DNA of 64,000 nt from Streptomyces griseiscabiei (GTDB taxonomy: Bacteria > Actinomycetota > Actinomycetes > Streptomycetales > Streptomycetaceae), in assembly GCF_020010925.1 (NCBI RefSeq), contig NZ_JAGJBZ010000001.1, positions 2,108,001 to 2,172,000 on the forward strand, given 5' to 3'. Numbering within the stretch: position 1 is the stretch's first letter; the number at the start of each line of letters is the position of its first letter. Both the position numbers and the translations under genes were made by a program. Below, in pieces: positions 34,035 to 43,623 of the stretch. The notes below the pieces were generated by a model. It was not told the origin of the DNA. It ran no database searches and worked only from the letters and a program-made list of their open reading frames with translations.

Positions 34035-37000
34035 ATGGCACGGGACTTCTCACGGCGAAGACTTCTCCAGCTCGGCGGCACCGTGGCCGCCTCCGTCGTG
34101 CTGACCGGGCCCCGGGCCGTCGCCGCCCCCGGCTCGGTGGCTTCGGCCGCAGCCGCCGAGGCGGCGCTCGTGCCGACCGGGATGCTCACGGATCTGCTTC
34201 CGCGGGCACTCGCCACCACCGCCGGGCGGAACCCCCGTTTCAGCTGGCAGGTGCCGGACTTCCGCGAGGGCACGGTGCAGCGCGCCTACCAGCTGCAGGT
34301 GGCGACCACCCCGGGCGGTTTCGAGGACGACGACCTGCTGCTGTGGGACTCCGGCAAGCAGGACTCCGTCGAGTCCACGGCCGTACCGTACGGCGGACCG
34401 GCGCTTAAGCCCCGTACGGCCTACTGGTGGCGGGTCCGGAACTGGTGCAACAAGCGCTCGGAATGGTCGGCGCCCGTCCTCCTGGCCACGTCGGTCGAGG
34501 ACGAGTGGGAGGCGAAGCCGATCTGGGCGCCGGCCGGGCCGGTGATGACCGACGGCACCCTCACCGTCCGTGTGAAGATCACCGCCGTGGCCGCCGGGGT
34601 GTGGTTCCGGGCCACGAACACCGCCAACAACTACATGTGGCAGCTGCGCGCGGGCACCACCGGGGTGCTGCGCAAGCACGTCTGTGTGAACGGCACGTAC
34701 ACCGTGCTCGCCGAGGTACGGCTGCCGTTCGCGGTCACCGCCGGGGAGTGGGTGGACCTGAGCGTCACCATGACCGGCCCGACCTTCACCACCACCGTGA
34801 ACGGCACCGTCGTCGACACCACCACCGACAGCCGCTACGCCTCCGGCAACATCGGGCTGCGCAACGGCGGCACCGAGTCCCAGACCTACGACCGGGTCAC
34901 CTTCACGGCCGCCGACGGCACGGTCCTCCTCGACGACGACTTCGCCTCCGACAAGGGCACCTTCGCCACCGGCACGGTCTCCGGCGGCGTCCTCACCTTC
35001 CCCACCGGCGCCTCCTCGCTCTCGTCCTACGGGGCCGACGACACCTGGGCGCTACTGCGCCACGAGTACGACACGAAGTCCGGCAAGGAGATAGCCGCGG
35101 CGGTGCTCTACGTCGCGGCCACCTCGCCCGATCCGGCCCGGCAGTACGTCGCGAAGGTGTGGAGCAACGGCACGACCGTCGGCTACGCCTCCGTCCGCTC
35201 CGGCACCGGCACCGCCTACCAGGCCTTCGACGTGACCTCCACCCTGCGGTCCGACGGGAAGCCCAACGCGCTGGCCGCGCTGTGCTGGACGACCTCACAG
35301 CAGAAGTTCCTGGCCCAGCTGGAGATCACGTACGCCGACGGCAGCAGGTCGACGGTCGCCTCCGGGGACCACTGGAAGGCGCGCCGCCAGGGCGGGCTGC
35401 TGCCGTCCAAGGGCAGTGCGGGCAGCAGTTACTTCACCGTGCCGCAGGAGTACTGGGACCTGCGCCGCGAGCCCGTGGGCTGGACGAAGCCCGGCTTCGA
35501 CGACGGCGACTGGCCGAAGCCGGCGGTCCGTACGGCGATCGACGGGCTCGTGCCCGCGCCGATCGAGGCGGTACGGCCGCACGACGTCACCCCGGCCTCC
35601 GTCACCGAGGTCGCCGACGGGCGCTGGCTGGTCGACCTCGGCCGGGAGATCGTCGGCGGGCTGGCCCTGGAGATCACGGGCAGCGCGGGCGACACCGTCG
35701 AGGTGCGGCTCGGCGAGGAGCTGAACACGGACGGCACGGTCAAGTACCAGCTGCGCGCCACCAACACCTACCGCGAGGTGTGGACCCTGCGCGACGGCGA
35801 GCAGCGCTTCGAGCACTGGGGCTACCGGGGCTTCCGCTGGGCCGAACTGCGCACCACGCTCGACCTGTCGGAGGCGGTCGTCACCGGCCGCGCCTGGAAA
35901 CTCGACTGGGACGGCTCGGACGCCTCGTTCCGCAGCTCGGACGCCGACCTGGACCGGGTCTGGGAGCTGTGCCGCTACTCCATCGAGGCCACCCGCGGCG
36001 ACCTCTACACGGACACCCCCACCCGCGAGCGCGGCCCGTACGAGGGCGACGCGCTGATCAACCAGCTCTCCGAGTACGGCGTCCAGCGCTCCTACGCCCT
36101 CGCCCGCTTCTCCAACGACTATCTGGTCCGCAAGGGCACCTGGCCCACCGAGTACCGGCTGATGTGCGCGATCTCCGCGTGGGAGGACTACCTCGCCACC
36201 GGCGACGACCGGCAACTCGCCAAGGACTACGACCTGTTGACGGCGAAGAACCTCACCTCGTACCTGGACTCCGCCGGGCTGGTCCGCAAGGCGCCCGGCA
36301 ACACCAGCCAGGACCTCGGCGATCTGGTCGACTGGCCCGCCGCCAGCCGGGACGGCTACGTGTTCACCAACGTCAACACGGTCGTCAACGCCTTCCAGTA
36401 CGCGGCGTTCCAGGCCCTCGCCGAGTGCGCGGCGGCCCTCGGCAAGGACGCCGACGCGACCGCTCTGCGCGGCCGGGCGGACACCCTCGCCGCGTCCATG
36501 CGCGCCACTCTGCTCGACAGTGCGGGCGGGCGGTTCCTCGACGGCGTCGGCACCACACACAGCGCCCAGCACGCCACCGCCTTCCCGGTGGCGCTCGGCC
36601 TCGCGGACACGCTGGACACGGCGGTGCAGGCCAGGCTGGGCGACACCCTGGCCGCGGGCGGTATGAGGATGAGCGTGTACGGCTCCCAGTTCCTGCTGGA
36701 CGCGCTGTTCCGGCTCGGCCGCTCCGACGCCGCCCTCGCCCTGCTCACCTCCACGGCCACCAACTCGTGGCTGCACATGCTGGACGCGCTCAAGGCGACC
36801 ATCGTCACCGAGGCGTGGGACCCCGCGCTGAAGTCCAACATGACGCTCTCCCACGCCTGGGCCTCCGCGCCGGCCAACGTGGTGGCCCGGCACATCCTCG
36901 GTGTCCAGGTCAGCGAGCCCGGAGCCGCCGGGTTCCGGATCCGGCCCAGGACCGGGTCGCTGACCGAGGTCGACGGCACGGTGCCCTCGCTGCGGGGGCC

Positions 37001-37247
37001 GGTGTCGGTGCAGGTGCGCCGCTCCGCGGACACGCACACCACCCTGGTGACCCTGCCGCCCAACTCCCGTGCCGTGCTGGAGGTGGAGATCGGGGACGCC
37101 TCCCCGAAGGCGTACCGGGTGACGGCGTCCACACCGCGCGGGGAGGGCAGCGCGAAGGTCGAGTCGTACACCGACCCCACGGGCACGGTGCTGCGGATCG
37201 GACAGATCGGCTCCGGTACCACGGAGGTGCGACGCAAGACCACTTGA
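34035..37247 (+). CDS. Secreted alpha-L-rhamnosidase (GH78)
   Basis: About 1070 residues. A twin-arginine signal (DFSRRRLLQLGGTVAASVVL) directs export. Order: N-terminal beta domain (PRFSWQVPD, typical of GH78), an inserted concanavalin-like/laminin-G-type domain (~165-300), the Bac_rhamnosid beta domains (FEHWGYRGFRWAEL ~595), the (alpha/alpha)6 catalytic barrel with TPTRERGPYEGDAL (~660) holding the candidate general acid, and a C-terminal beta domain. Releases L-rhamnose from plant glycosides or pectin side chains. ATG at 34035 follows GAAGGTG. Confidence 0.92.
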   Translation: MARDFSRRRLLQLGGTVAASVVLTGPRAVAAPGSVASAAAAEAALVPTGMLTDLLPRALATTAGRNPRFSWQVPDFREGTVQRAYQLQVATTPGGFEDDDLLLWDSGKQDSVESTAVPYGGPALKPRTAYWWRVRNWCNKRSEWSAPVLLATSVEDEWEAKPIWAPAGPVMTDGTLTVRVKITAVAAGVWFRATNTANNYMWQLRAGTTGVLRKHVCVNGTYTVLAEVRLPFAVTAGEWVDLSVTMTGPTFTTTVNGTVVDTTTDSRYASGNIGLRNGGTESQTYDRVTFTAADGTVLLDDDFASDKGTFATGTVSGGVLTFPTGASSLSSYGADDTWALLRHEYDTKSGKEIAAAVLYVAATSPDPARQYVAKVWSNGTTVGYASVRSGTGTAYQAFDVTSTLRSDGKPNALAALCWTTSQQKFLAQLEITYADGSRSTVASGDHWKARRQGGLLPSKGSAGSSYFTVPQEYWDLRREPVGWTKPGFDDGDWPKPAVRTAIDGLVPAPIEAVRPHDVTPASVTEVADGRWLVDLGREIVGGLALEITGSAGDTVEVRLGEELNTDGTVKYQLRATNTYREVWTLRDGEQRFEHWGYRGFRWAELRTTLDLSEAVVTGRAWKLDWDGSDASFRSSDADLDRVWELCRYSIEATRGDLYTDTPTRERGPYEGDALINQLSEYGVQRSYALARFSNDYLVRKGTWPTEYRLMCAISAWEDYLATGDDRQLAKDYDLLTAKNLTSYLDSAGLVRKAPGNTSQDLGDLVDWPAASRDGYVFTNVNTVVNAFQYAAFQALAECAAALGKDADATALRGRADTLAASMRATLLDSAGGRFLDGVGTTHSAQHATAFPVALGLADTLDTAVQARLGDTLAAGGMRMSVYGSQFLLDALFRLGRSDAALALLTSTATNSWLHMLDALKATIVTEAWDPALKSNMTLSHAWASAPANVVARHILGVQVSEPGAAGFRIRPRTGSLTEVDGTVPSLRGPVSVQVRRSADTHTTLVTLPPNSRAVLEVEIGDASPKAYRVTASTPRGEGSAKVESYTDPTGTVLRIGQIGSGTTEVRRKTT

Positions 37248-37295
37248 GCCCTTCCCTGACACGGAAGTGACCGATACCCGTAACGCGGGGCCCAC

Positions 37296-37312
37296 GCTGA
37301 GCTAGCCTCAGC
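37296..37312. repeat. Short inverted repeat upstream of a kinase gene
   Basis: GCTGAG/CTCAGC with a 5-nt loop (CTAGC) lies 49 bp after the rhamnosidase stop and 48 bp before the kinase GTG. It could be a weak terminator or an operator; there is no further support. Confidence 0.35.
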
Positions 37313-37359
37313 ACTCCGGGGGCGAACTGACGTACGCCAAAAGTCACTTCGGGGGTGTT

Positions 37360-39132
37360 GTGTCAGACCAGCGGCCGGTGCCGCCATCATCGGCGGACAG
37401 GACTGGGGCGCTGCGGCAGGCGGGGGGCCTGCCTCTGCGACCCGGCGACCCGGACCGTATCGGTCCGTATGTGTCGCTGGGGCTGCTCGGCAGCGGCGGG
37501 ATGGGGCGCGTCTATCTGGCGCGCCCCGCGGACGGCGGACCCGATCTCGTCGCGGTGAAGGTGATCAGGCCCGAGTACGCGGAGGACGTCCGGTTCCGCC
37601 GCCGGTTCGAGCAGGAGGCGGCGGTCCACGGCCGGGTGCGTACCGCGCGCATGCCGCGCCTGGCCGGTACGGGCTTCCGGGACGAGCTGCTGTGGATGGC
37701 CACCGAGTATCTCCCGGGGCTCGATCTGGCGGCGGCCGTGCACGAGGACGGACCGCTGTCGGCCGTCGCCGTACGGCGGCTGGTGGTGGAGCTCGGGCAG
37801 GCGCTGGCCGATCTGTCCGCCGCAGGGATCGTGCACCGGGACCTGAAGCCGTCCAATGTCCTGCTGTCCGCCCGGGGCGCGCATGTCATCGACTTCGGTA
37901 TCGCCAAGGCCGCCGACGCCAGCGCGATCACCGGCACGGGCAACCGGGTCGGCACCCCGGCCTACATGTCGCCCGAGTACCTGCGGACGGGCTCGTGCGA
38001 CACCGCGTCGGACGTGTTCTCGCTGGCCTGCACCCTGGTCTACGCGGCGACCGGCAGCGCCCCGTTCGGCGACGGCACCGGTGTGGACGTCATGCACCGG
38101 GTGGCCTTCGAGGAGCCCAACCAGCAGGTCCTCGCCGAGATCGCGGCGACCGACAGCGCGCTCGCCTCGCTGCTGACCGCCTGCCTGGCCAAGGAACCGG
38201 GCCGGCGGCCGACTCCCGCGCAGCTGATCGGGAGCGTCCCGGCCGGCGCGGCGGGCGAGGCTGCGGACTGGCCCGAGCCGCTGGGCGGCCGGGTGCTGGC
38301 CCGGCAGCGAGCGTACGAGACGCTGTCCCGTCTGCCGCTCGAACAGCCTCGCCCCGTCCCGCCGGTGAAGGCCCCGGACCCGGCCGGCGCGGCGCCGGAC
38401 CCCTCCGCCGACGCCTCGGCCCGGCCGGCGCGGCCGGTTGCGTCGCCCGCCGGGAGCAGACGCAGACGGCGGGTACTGATCGGTGCCGCCGGCGCGGCTC
38501 TCTGCGCGACGGCCGCGGGTGCCGTCGTGCTCACCCTGCTGAGCCCCGCCACCACCACGGCCTCGCCGCAGCGGGGTGCGACGGCGTCCACCGAAGCGCT
38601 GCCGGACGACGGTGTCCCCCGGGCCTCGGCGTCCACCCGGTCGAACGGCGCGGACGCCGACCCGGACGGCGGATCGGGGGTCTCGGAGGTCTCCGGCGAG
38701 GACGACCGGCCCACCGCCGTCGCCGCCGACGACACCCCCCGGCCGGACGCGTCCGCCCCCGGCACCGGCGACACCGACGACGACCCGCACACCGACTCCT
38801 CCGCGCCCGCCCCCCGGACCAGCGCGCCCCCGGAGACCGAGCCGACCCCCACCGAGACACCCGGCGAACCCGCCACCCCGGCCTGGCTCACGGACTGCGG
38901 GTACTACTACGGCAACGGCCGCACCCGTCTGGGCGACACCGGCAAACGCGTCCTCCAGGTGCAGTGCATGCTCTCCAAGCGCGGCTACGGCCTCGGGGGC
39001 GGCGGTGTGGACGGCGAGTTCGACTCCGGGACGGAGGCCGCGGTGCGCAGCTTCCAGCAGGACAAGGGGCTGCTGGTCACGGACGGCGTCGTACGGCCGC
39101 GGGTCTGGAGGGTGTTGCGCTCGGCGGAGTGA
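37360..39132 (+). CDS. Ser/Thr protein kinase with extracytoplasmic peptidoglycan-binding domain
   Basis: About 590 residues. Kinase: GSGGMGRVYLA (~44), VAVKVI, HRDLKPSN (~156), DFGIAKA, TPAYMSPEYL. One membrane helix (VLIGAAGAALCATAAGAVVLTLL, ~372-394), then a long disordered Asp/Pro/Thr-rich stretch, then a C-terminal PG_binding_1 domain (~505-585; LGDTGKRVLQVQCMLSKRGY, VDGEFDSGTEAAVRSFQ). Differs from PASTA kinases in using a PG_binding_1 sensor, but probably also reads cell-wall state. GTG at 37360 with GGGGGTG upstream. Confidence 0.9.
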   Translation: MSDQRPVPPSSADRTGALRQAGGLPLRPGDPDRIGPYVSLGLLGSGGMGRVYLARPADGGPDLVAVKVIRPEYAEDVRFRRRFEQEAAVHGRVRTARMPRLAGTGFRDELLWMATEYLPGLDLAAAVHEDGPLSAVAVRRLVVELGQALADLSAAGIVHRDLKPSNVLLSARGAHVIDFGIAKAADASAITGTGNRVGTPAYMSPEYLRTGSCDTASDVFSLACTLVYAATGSAPFGDGTGVDVMHRVAFEEPNQQVLAEIAATDSALASLLTACLAKEPGRRPTPAQLIGSVPAGAAGEAADWPEPLGGRVLARQRAYETLSRLPLEQPRPVPPVKAPDPAGAAPDPSADASARPARPVASPAGSRRRRRVLIGAAGAALCATAAGAVVLTLLSPATTTASPQRGATASTEALPDDGVPRASASTRSNGADADPDGGSGVSEVSGEDDRPTAVAADDTPRPDASAPGTGDTDDDPHTDSSAPAPRTSAPPETEPTPTETPGEPATPAWLTDCGYYYGNGRTRLGDTGKRVLQVQCMLSKRGYGLGGGGVDGEFDSGTEAAVRSFQQDKGLLVTDGVVRPRVWRVLRSAE

Positions 39133-39189
39133 GGGGGCGTCCCCTGCGGGGCCGGGTCCCGGCTCCGGACCGTCAGTCGCTCCGGGCCG

Positions 39190-40062
39190 TCAGTCGACGA
39201 ACAGCCCGCGCGCGGCGGCCCGCGCGTCGAACTCCTCCAGACGGGCCTGGGCGTCCGGGAGGGCGTCGCACATCGCCTCCAGCAGGACCTGCCCCAGCAG
39301 CATGGGGGCGCTGACGGTGTCGAAGACCAGGCCGGTGCCGACGGCGGCGGGCAGCAGCAGATCGCTGTGGGCGGCGACCGGGGCGAAGGTGCCGTCGGCG
39401 ACCGTCACCACCGTGAGCCCGGCGGCGCGGGCGTGGGCGAGGGCGTCGAGGAGTTCGCGCGGATGGCGGGGCAGCGCGAAGCACAGCAGCGCGCTCGCAC
39501 CGGCCCGCCGGGCCGCGTCGATGCGGTCGGCGAGCAGGGAGCCGCCCTCGTCGAGCAGCCGTACGTCGGTGTGGACCTTCGCCGCGAAGTAGGCGAAGCC
39601 GCGCGCCGGGGCGCCGGAGGCGCGCAGCCCGAGCACCGGCAGCGGCCGGGAGGCGGCGAGCAGCCGGCCCGCGCGTTCGACGGGTCCCGGGTCGGTGAGC
39701 AGGGACGCCAGCTGTGTCAGATGGTCGATCTCGGCCCGCACGGCCCGCTGGTACGGGTTGGCCGGCCGCCCGCCGTTGTCGTGCTCGTGCCCGGTGGGTG
39801 CGACCGCCCGCAACCGGTCGCGCAGGGCCGGATAGCCGTCGAAGCCGAGGGCGACCGCGAAGCGGGTCACCGAGGGCTGGCTGACCCCGGCCAGCCGGGC
39901 CAGTTCCACACTCGACAGATAGGGCGCGTCCGCGGCCTGCCGTACCAGGCAGTGTGCGATACGGCGCTGGGTCGGGGTGAGCCGGCGCCCCTCGAAGAGC
40001 TGCTGCAGCCGTGCGGCGGTGCCGGCCGTGCCGGGTCCTTCGCTGCCGACAGCGTCCGTCAT
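39190..40062 (-). CDS. MurR/RpiR-family transcriptional regulator
   Basis: About 290 residues. N-terminal HTH_6 domain (LTPTQRRIAHCLVRQAADAPYLSSVEL... AGVSQPSVTRFAVALGF, ~28-75) and C-terminal SIS sugar-phosphate-binding domain (~125-255; LPVLGLRASGAPARGFAYF). Regulators of this type sense sugar phosphates or amino sugars. Encoded just downstream of the betaine/choline importer on the same strand (gap 127 bp), so it may control that operon, though RpiR ligands usually differ. Confidence 0.88.
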   Translation of the reverse strand: MTDAVGSEGPGTAGTAARLQQLFEGRRLTPTQRRIAHCLVRQAADAPYLSSVELARLAGVSQPSVTRFAVALGFDGYPALRDRLRAVAPTGHEHDNGGRPANPYQRAVRAEIDHLTQLASLLTDPGPVERAGRLLAASRPLPVLGLRASGAPARGFAYFAAKVHTDVRLLDEGGSLLADRIDAARRAGASALLCFALPRHPRELLDALAHARAAGLTVVTVADGTFAPVAAHSDLLLPAAVGTGLVFDTVSAPMLLGQVLLEAMCDALPDAQARLEEFDARAAARGLFVD

Positions 40063-40189
40063 CTGGTGTCCCCCAGCCGGTCGTCGTGCTCGGTCCCCTC
40101 CCCCTGCCCGGCGGTGCGCGTGGTCGGTGCGCGGTGCCGGGCAGGAGCGGGGGCGGACGGTGATGGCGTGGCCCGCGGGCCCCGGCGGG

Positions 40190-41125
40190 TCAGCTCACGA
40201 GACCGGCGGACGACAGCCAGTCCTTGGCGACGGTGTCGGCGTCCTCCTTGTCGTTGACGAGCTTCTTCATCATCTCCAGCAGGTCCTCGGTGGTGAGCTT
40301 CGCGGAGACGGCGTTGAGCGCCTCCTTCGCCTTGTCGTTCACCGCGTCCTTGTAGACGAGGGGCGTGACGTTCTGCGAGGCGAAGAGGTTCTTCGGGTCC
40401 TGAAGGACCACCAGCTTGTCGGCGACGATGGCGGGGTCGGTGGTGTACAGGTTGGCGGCCTGCACCTTGTCGTCCTTGAGCAGCTTCACCAGGGTCGTCT
40501 GGGCGCCCGCGTCGAGCGGCTGGAACTTCCCGAACTTGATGCCGTAGACCTTCTCCAGGCCGACGCCGCCCTGGGTGCGGGTCTTGAACTCCGACCCGGC
40601 GCCGAGCGTGAGCTTGCCCGCGACCGGCTTGAGGTCGGCGAGGGTCTTCAGGTTGTACTTGGCCGCGACCTCCGCGGTGACCGTCACCGAGTCCTTGTCC
40701 TCGGCGGCGGCGGAGTCGAGGATCTCCACCGACGAGGGGAGTTTCTCCTTCAGTTCGGCGTTGATGTCGGCGGTGCTGGTCGCGGTGCTGTTCTTGTCGA
40801 CCGCCACCGTCAGCAGGGCGCCGTTGTACTCGGGGAAGACGTTGATACCGCCCTTGACGACCTGGTCGTAATAGACCTCGCGGGCCCCGATGTCGAATTT
40901 CCGCGTCACGTCCAGGCCCTTGCTCTCCAGTGCCTGCGAGTAGATCTCGGCGAGCAGCTGGTTCTCGGGGAAGTTCGCGGAACCGACGACGATGGACTTG
41001 CCGCCGCCGCTGTCACCGCCGCCGGCCAGCGGGTTGTCGTCGCTGTCACCGCCGCCACCGCCGCAGGCGGTCAGCGTGAGCGCGGTGATCAGGCCGAACG
41101 CGGCGCCTCGGTACATACCTCGCAT
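40190..41125 (-). CDS. Glycine-betaine/choline-type ABC substrate-binding lipoprotein (OpuCC type)
   Basis: About 311 residues. Lipobox LTAC (Cys ~21) after a short signal peptide, then the OpuAC-type fold: IVVGSANFPENQLLAEIYSQALE, VVKGGINVFPEYNGALL, LYTTDPAIVADKLVVLQDP. Captures quaternary-amine osmoprotectants outside the cell. ATG at 41125 has GAGAGGAAAC upstream. Last gene of the four-gene import operon. Confidence 0.9.
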   Translation of the reverse strand: MRGMYRGAAFGLITALTLTACGGGGGDSDDNPLAGGGDSGGGKSIVVGSANFPENQLLAEIYSQALESKGLDVTRKFDIGAREVYYDQVVKGGINVFPEYNGALLTVAVDKNSTATSTADINAELKEKLPSSVEILDSAAAEDKDSVTVTAEVAAKYNLKTLADLKPVAGKLTLGAGSEFKTRTQGGVGLEKVYGIKFGKFQPLDAGAQTTLVKLLKDDKVQAANLYTTDPAIVADKLVVLQDPKNLFASQNVTPLVYKDAVNDKAKEALNAVSAKLTTEDLLEMMKKLVNDKEDADTVAKDWLSSAGLVS

Positions 41126-41154
41126 GGGTGTTTCCTCTCTGGACATTCTCGAAC

Positions 41155-41844
41155 TCAGGACTTCGACGCCGAGACCCGCAGGCCCGGCGAGACGACGACG
41201 CGGCGCAGCGCGGTGAACACGATCTGGACGACGAGCGCGAGGGCGACGACGACCGCGGAGCCGCCGATGACCAGCTCGTAGTCGTTGCGGGAGAGCCCGT
41301 CGACGATGTAGCGGCCGAGGCCGCCGAGTCCGGGGTAGGCGGCGACGGTCGCGGTGGCCACGACCTGGATCGCGGCGACCCGCAGCCCCAGCAGGATCAG
41401 CGGCAGCGCCATCGGCACCTCGACCCGGATCAGGACCTCCCACTCGGTCATGCCGACCCCGCGGGCCGCGTCCCGGGTGGCGGGGTCCACACCCCGTACG
41501 CCCTCGAAGGTGTTGATGAGGATCGGCGGTACCGCGAGCGCGACCAGGGCGACCAGGACGGGAGCGGTGCTGAGCCCGGCGAGGGTGACGACGAGGACGA
41601 CCAGGCCGAAGGTGGGGATCGCGCGGGCCAGGTTCGCCACGGTGGCCACGGCGAAGGCGCCCCGGCCGGTGTGCCCGACGAGCAGGCCGAACACCAGCCC
41701 GATGAGGGCCGCGAACAGCAACGACAGTCCGCTGTAGGTGAGGTGCTCCACCAGCCGTTGCGGGATGCCCTCGTCGCCGTGCCACTGCGCGGAGGACGTC
41801 AGCCAGTCCCCCACCAGTTCCATCTGGTTCAGGAAGTCGTTCAC
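41155..41844 (-). CDS. Glycine-betaine/choline-type ABC permease (OpuCD type)
   Basis: About 229 residues with five to six membrane segments; the binding-protein-dependent transport loop is DAARGVGMTEWEVLIRVEVPMALPLI. GTG at 41844 has AAGGTGAGG upstream and overlaps the stop of the preceding permease gene. Pairs with the other permease in the channel. Confidence 0.9.
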   Translation of the reverse strand: MNDFLNQMELVGDWLTSSAQWHGDEGIPQRLVEHLTYSGLSLLFAALIGLVFGLLVGHTGRGAFAVATVANLARAIPTFGLVVLVVTLAGLSTAPVLVALVALAVPPILINTFEGVRGVDPATRDAARGVGMTEWEVLIRVEVPMALPLILLGLRVAAIQVVATATVAAYPGLGGLGRYIVDGLSRNDYELVIGGSAVVVALALVVQIVFTALRRVVVSPGLRVSASKS

Positions 41845-42506
41845 GCCGACCTCACCTTGTTCCGGGACCACGGGGTGAGCAGCCGCTGCGCCAGGACCAG
41901 CAGCGCGTCGGTGGCCAGCGCGAGCAGCATGATCAGGACGATCGCGGTGACGATGGGGGTGGGGAAGTCGAGCTGGAGGCCGCGGGTGATGTAGTAGCCG
42001 AGGCCGCCCTGTCCGATCAGCTGTCCCACGGCGACGAGGCTGATGGACGACACGGCGGCGACGCGTACACCGGCGATGACGACGGGGACGGCGATCGGCA
42101 ACTCGACCTGGACGACCCGGCGTACGGTGCCGAAGCCCATCGCGGTGGCCGCGAGCCGGACCGGTTCGGGGACCGAGGCGAGTCCGTCGACCACGTTGGG
42201 CACCAGCACCGACAGGGTGTAGAGCGTCAGCGGGATCATCACGGTCTGTTCGGTCAGTCCGGTGTAGCGGACGAAGATCATGAACAGCGCGAGCGACGGG
42301 ATCGAGTACAGGATGTTCGACACGGTCAGCACGGGCGGGTAGAGCCAGCGCCAGCGGTGGCAGAGGATGCCGAGCGGTACGGAGATGATCAGGCCGAACA
42401 GCACCGGCAGCAGGCCGAGTCGGAGATGGATGCCGGTGTACTCGGCGAGTTCGGCGGTGTGGTCGGCTATCCACTGCCACCGGATCAGCGGTTCGCCGTC
42501 ACTCAT
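41841..42506 (-). CDS. Glycine-betaine/choline-type ABC permease (OpuCB type)
   Basis: About 221 residues, about six membrane segments, EAA-type loop LAATAMGFGTVRRVVQVELP. ATG at 42506 overlaps the end of the ATPase gene by 8 bp, so translation is coupled. Confidence 0.9.
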   Translation of the reverse strand: MSDGEPLIRWQWIADHTAELAEYTGIHLRLGLLPVLFGLIISVPLGILCHRWRWLYPPVLTVSNILYSIPSLALFMIFVRYTGLTEQTVMIPLTLYTLSVLVPNVVDGLASVPEPVRLAATAMGFGTVRRVVQVELPIAVPVVIAGVRVAAVSSISLVAVGQLIGQGGLGYYITRGLQLDFPTPIVTAIVLIMLLALATDALLVLAQRLLTPWSRNKVRSA

Positions 42507-43623
42507 CGTCCACCGCCGCCCGGGTGGTGGCGGGGGCCGGCTCGTTCACGGCCGTGGACAGTTCGTGCGCGTCGGCGACCCCGGCGACCGCGCCCTCGGC
42601 GTCGACGGCGACGGCGAGCCGGGCCGGGGACAGCAGGGCCGAGTCGAGGGCGGCGCGGGCGGAGTCGCCGACCAGGCTGAAGGTGTGGCCGAGCGGGGTC
42701 AGCGGCGCGTCTTCGAGGGTGCCGTCGGCCGGCAGTGCGGCGGTGGCGGCCCAGCCGAGGGGCCGGCGGGCCCCGTCGACGACCAGCACCCAGGGCGCGT
42801 CGGCCGCCCGAGCCTCGGCGACGGCTGCCGTGGCCGGCAGCACGGGGCCGTCGCGCAGCGGGAGTTCGGCCGCGTCGACGAAGGAGAGCCGGCGGATGCC
42901 CCGGTCGTGGCCCACGAAGTCGGCCACGAAGTCGTCGGCGGGAGCGGCGAGCAGCCGCTCGGGGGTGTCGAACTGGGCGAGTCTGCCGCCGGTCCGGAAC
43001 ACGGCGATGTTGTCGCCGAGTTTGATCGCCTCGTCGATGTCATGGGTGACGAACACGATCGTCTTGTGCAGTTCCTTCTGCAGCCGGATGAACTCGTCCT
43101 GCAGCTCCGCGCGCACGATCGGGTCGACCGCGCTGAACGGCTCGTCCATCAGGAGCACCGGCGGGTCGGCGCCCAGCGCCCTGGCCACGCCGACGCGCTG
43201 CTGCTGTCCGCCGGAGAGCTGGTTCGGGTAGCGCCGCGCCATCTCGGCGGGCAGGCCCACCAGTTCGAGGAGTTCCGCCGCCCGCGTCCGCGCCTTCTTC
43301 TTGCCCCAGCCCAGCAGCAGCGGAACGGTGGCTATGTTGTCCAGGATGGTGCGGTGCGGGAAGAGTCCCGCGTGCTGGATGACATAGCCGATGCCCCGGC
43401 GCAGCTCGGGCGCGTTGACATCCCGGATGTCCCGGCCGCGCAGGCTCACCGTGCCGGAGGTCGGCTCGACCATGCGGTTGATCATGCGCAGGGTGGTGGT
43501 CTTGCCGCAGCCGGAAGGACCGACCAGAACCGTGATGCCACCCTCGGCCAGCTCCAGCGACAGGTTGTCCACCGCTGTCGTGCCGTTGGGATAACTTTTT
43601 CTCACCGCATCGAACCTGATCAA
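42499..43623 (-). CDS. Glycine-betaine/choline-type ABC ATPase (OpuCA type)
   Basis: About 374 residues. ABC cassette: Walker A GPSGCGKTT (~36), Q-loop YVIQHAG, signature LSGGQQQR, Walker B VLLMDEPFSAVDP. The C-terminal third (~245-355) looks like a degenerate CBS pair, which in OpuA-type ATPases senses ionic strength. Start is TTG at 43623, chosen for the AAGGGG just upstream. First gene of the operon. Confidence 0.9.
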   Translation of the reverse strand: MIRFDAVRKSYPNGTTAVDNLSLELAEGGITVLVGPSGCGKTTTLRMINRMVEPTSGTVSLRGRDIRDVNAPELRRGIGYVIQHAGLFPHRTILDNIATVPLLLGWGKKKARTRAAELLELVGLPAEMARRYPNQLSGGQQQRVGVARALGADPPVLLMDEPFSAVDPIVRAELQDEFIRLQKELHKTIVFVTHDIDEAIKLGDNIAVFRTGGRLAQFDTPERLLAAPADDFVADFVGHDRGIRRLSFVDAAELPLRDGPVLPATAAVAEARAADAPWVLVVDGARRPLGWAATAALPADGTLEDAPLTPLGHTFSLVGDSARAALDSALLSPARLAVAVDAEGAVAGVADAHELSTAVNEPAPATTRAAVDDE

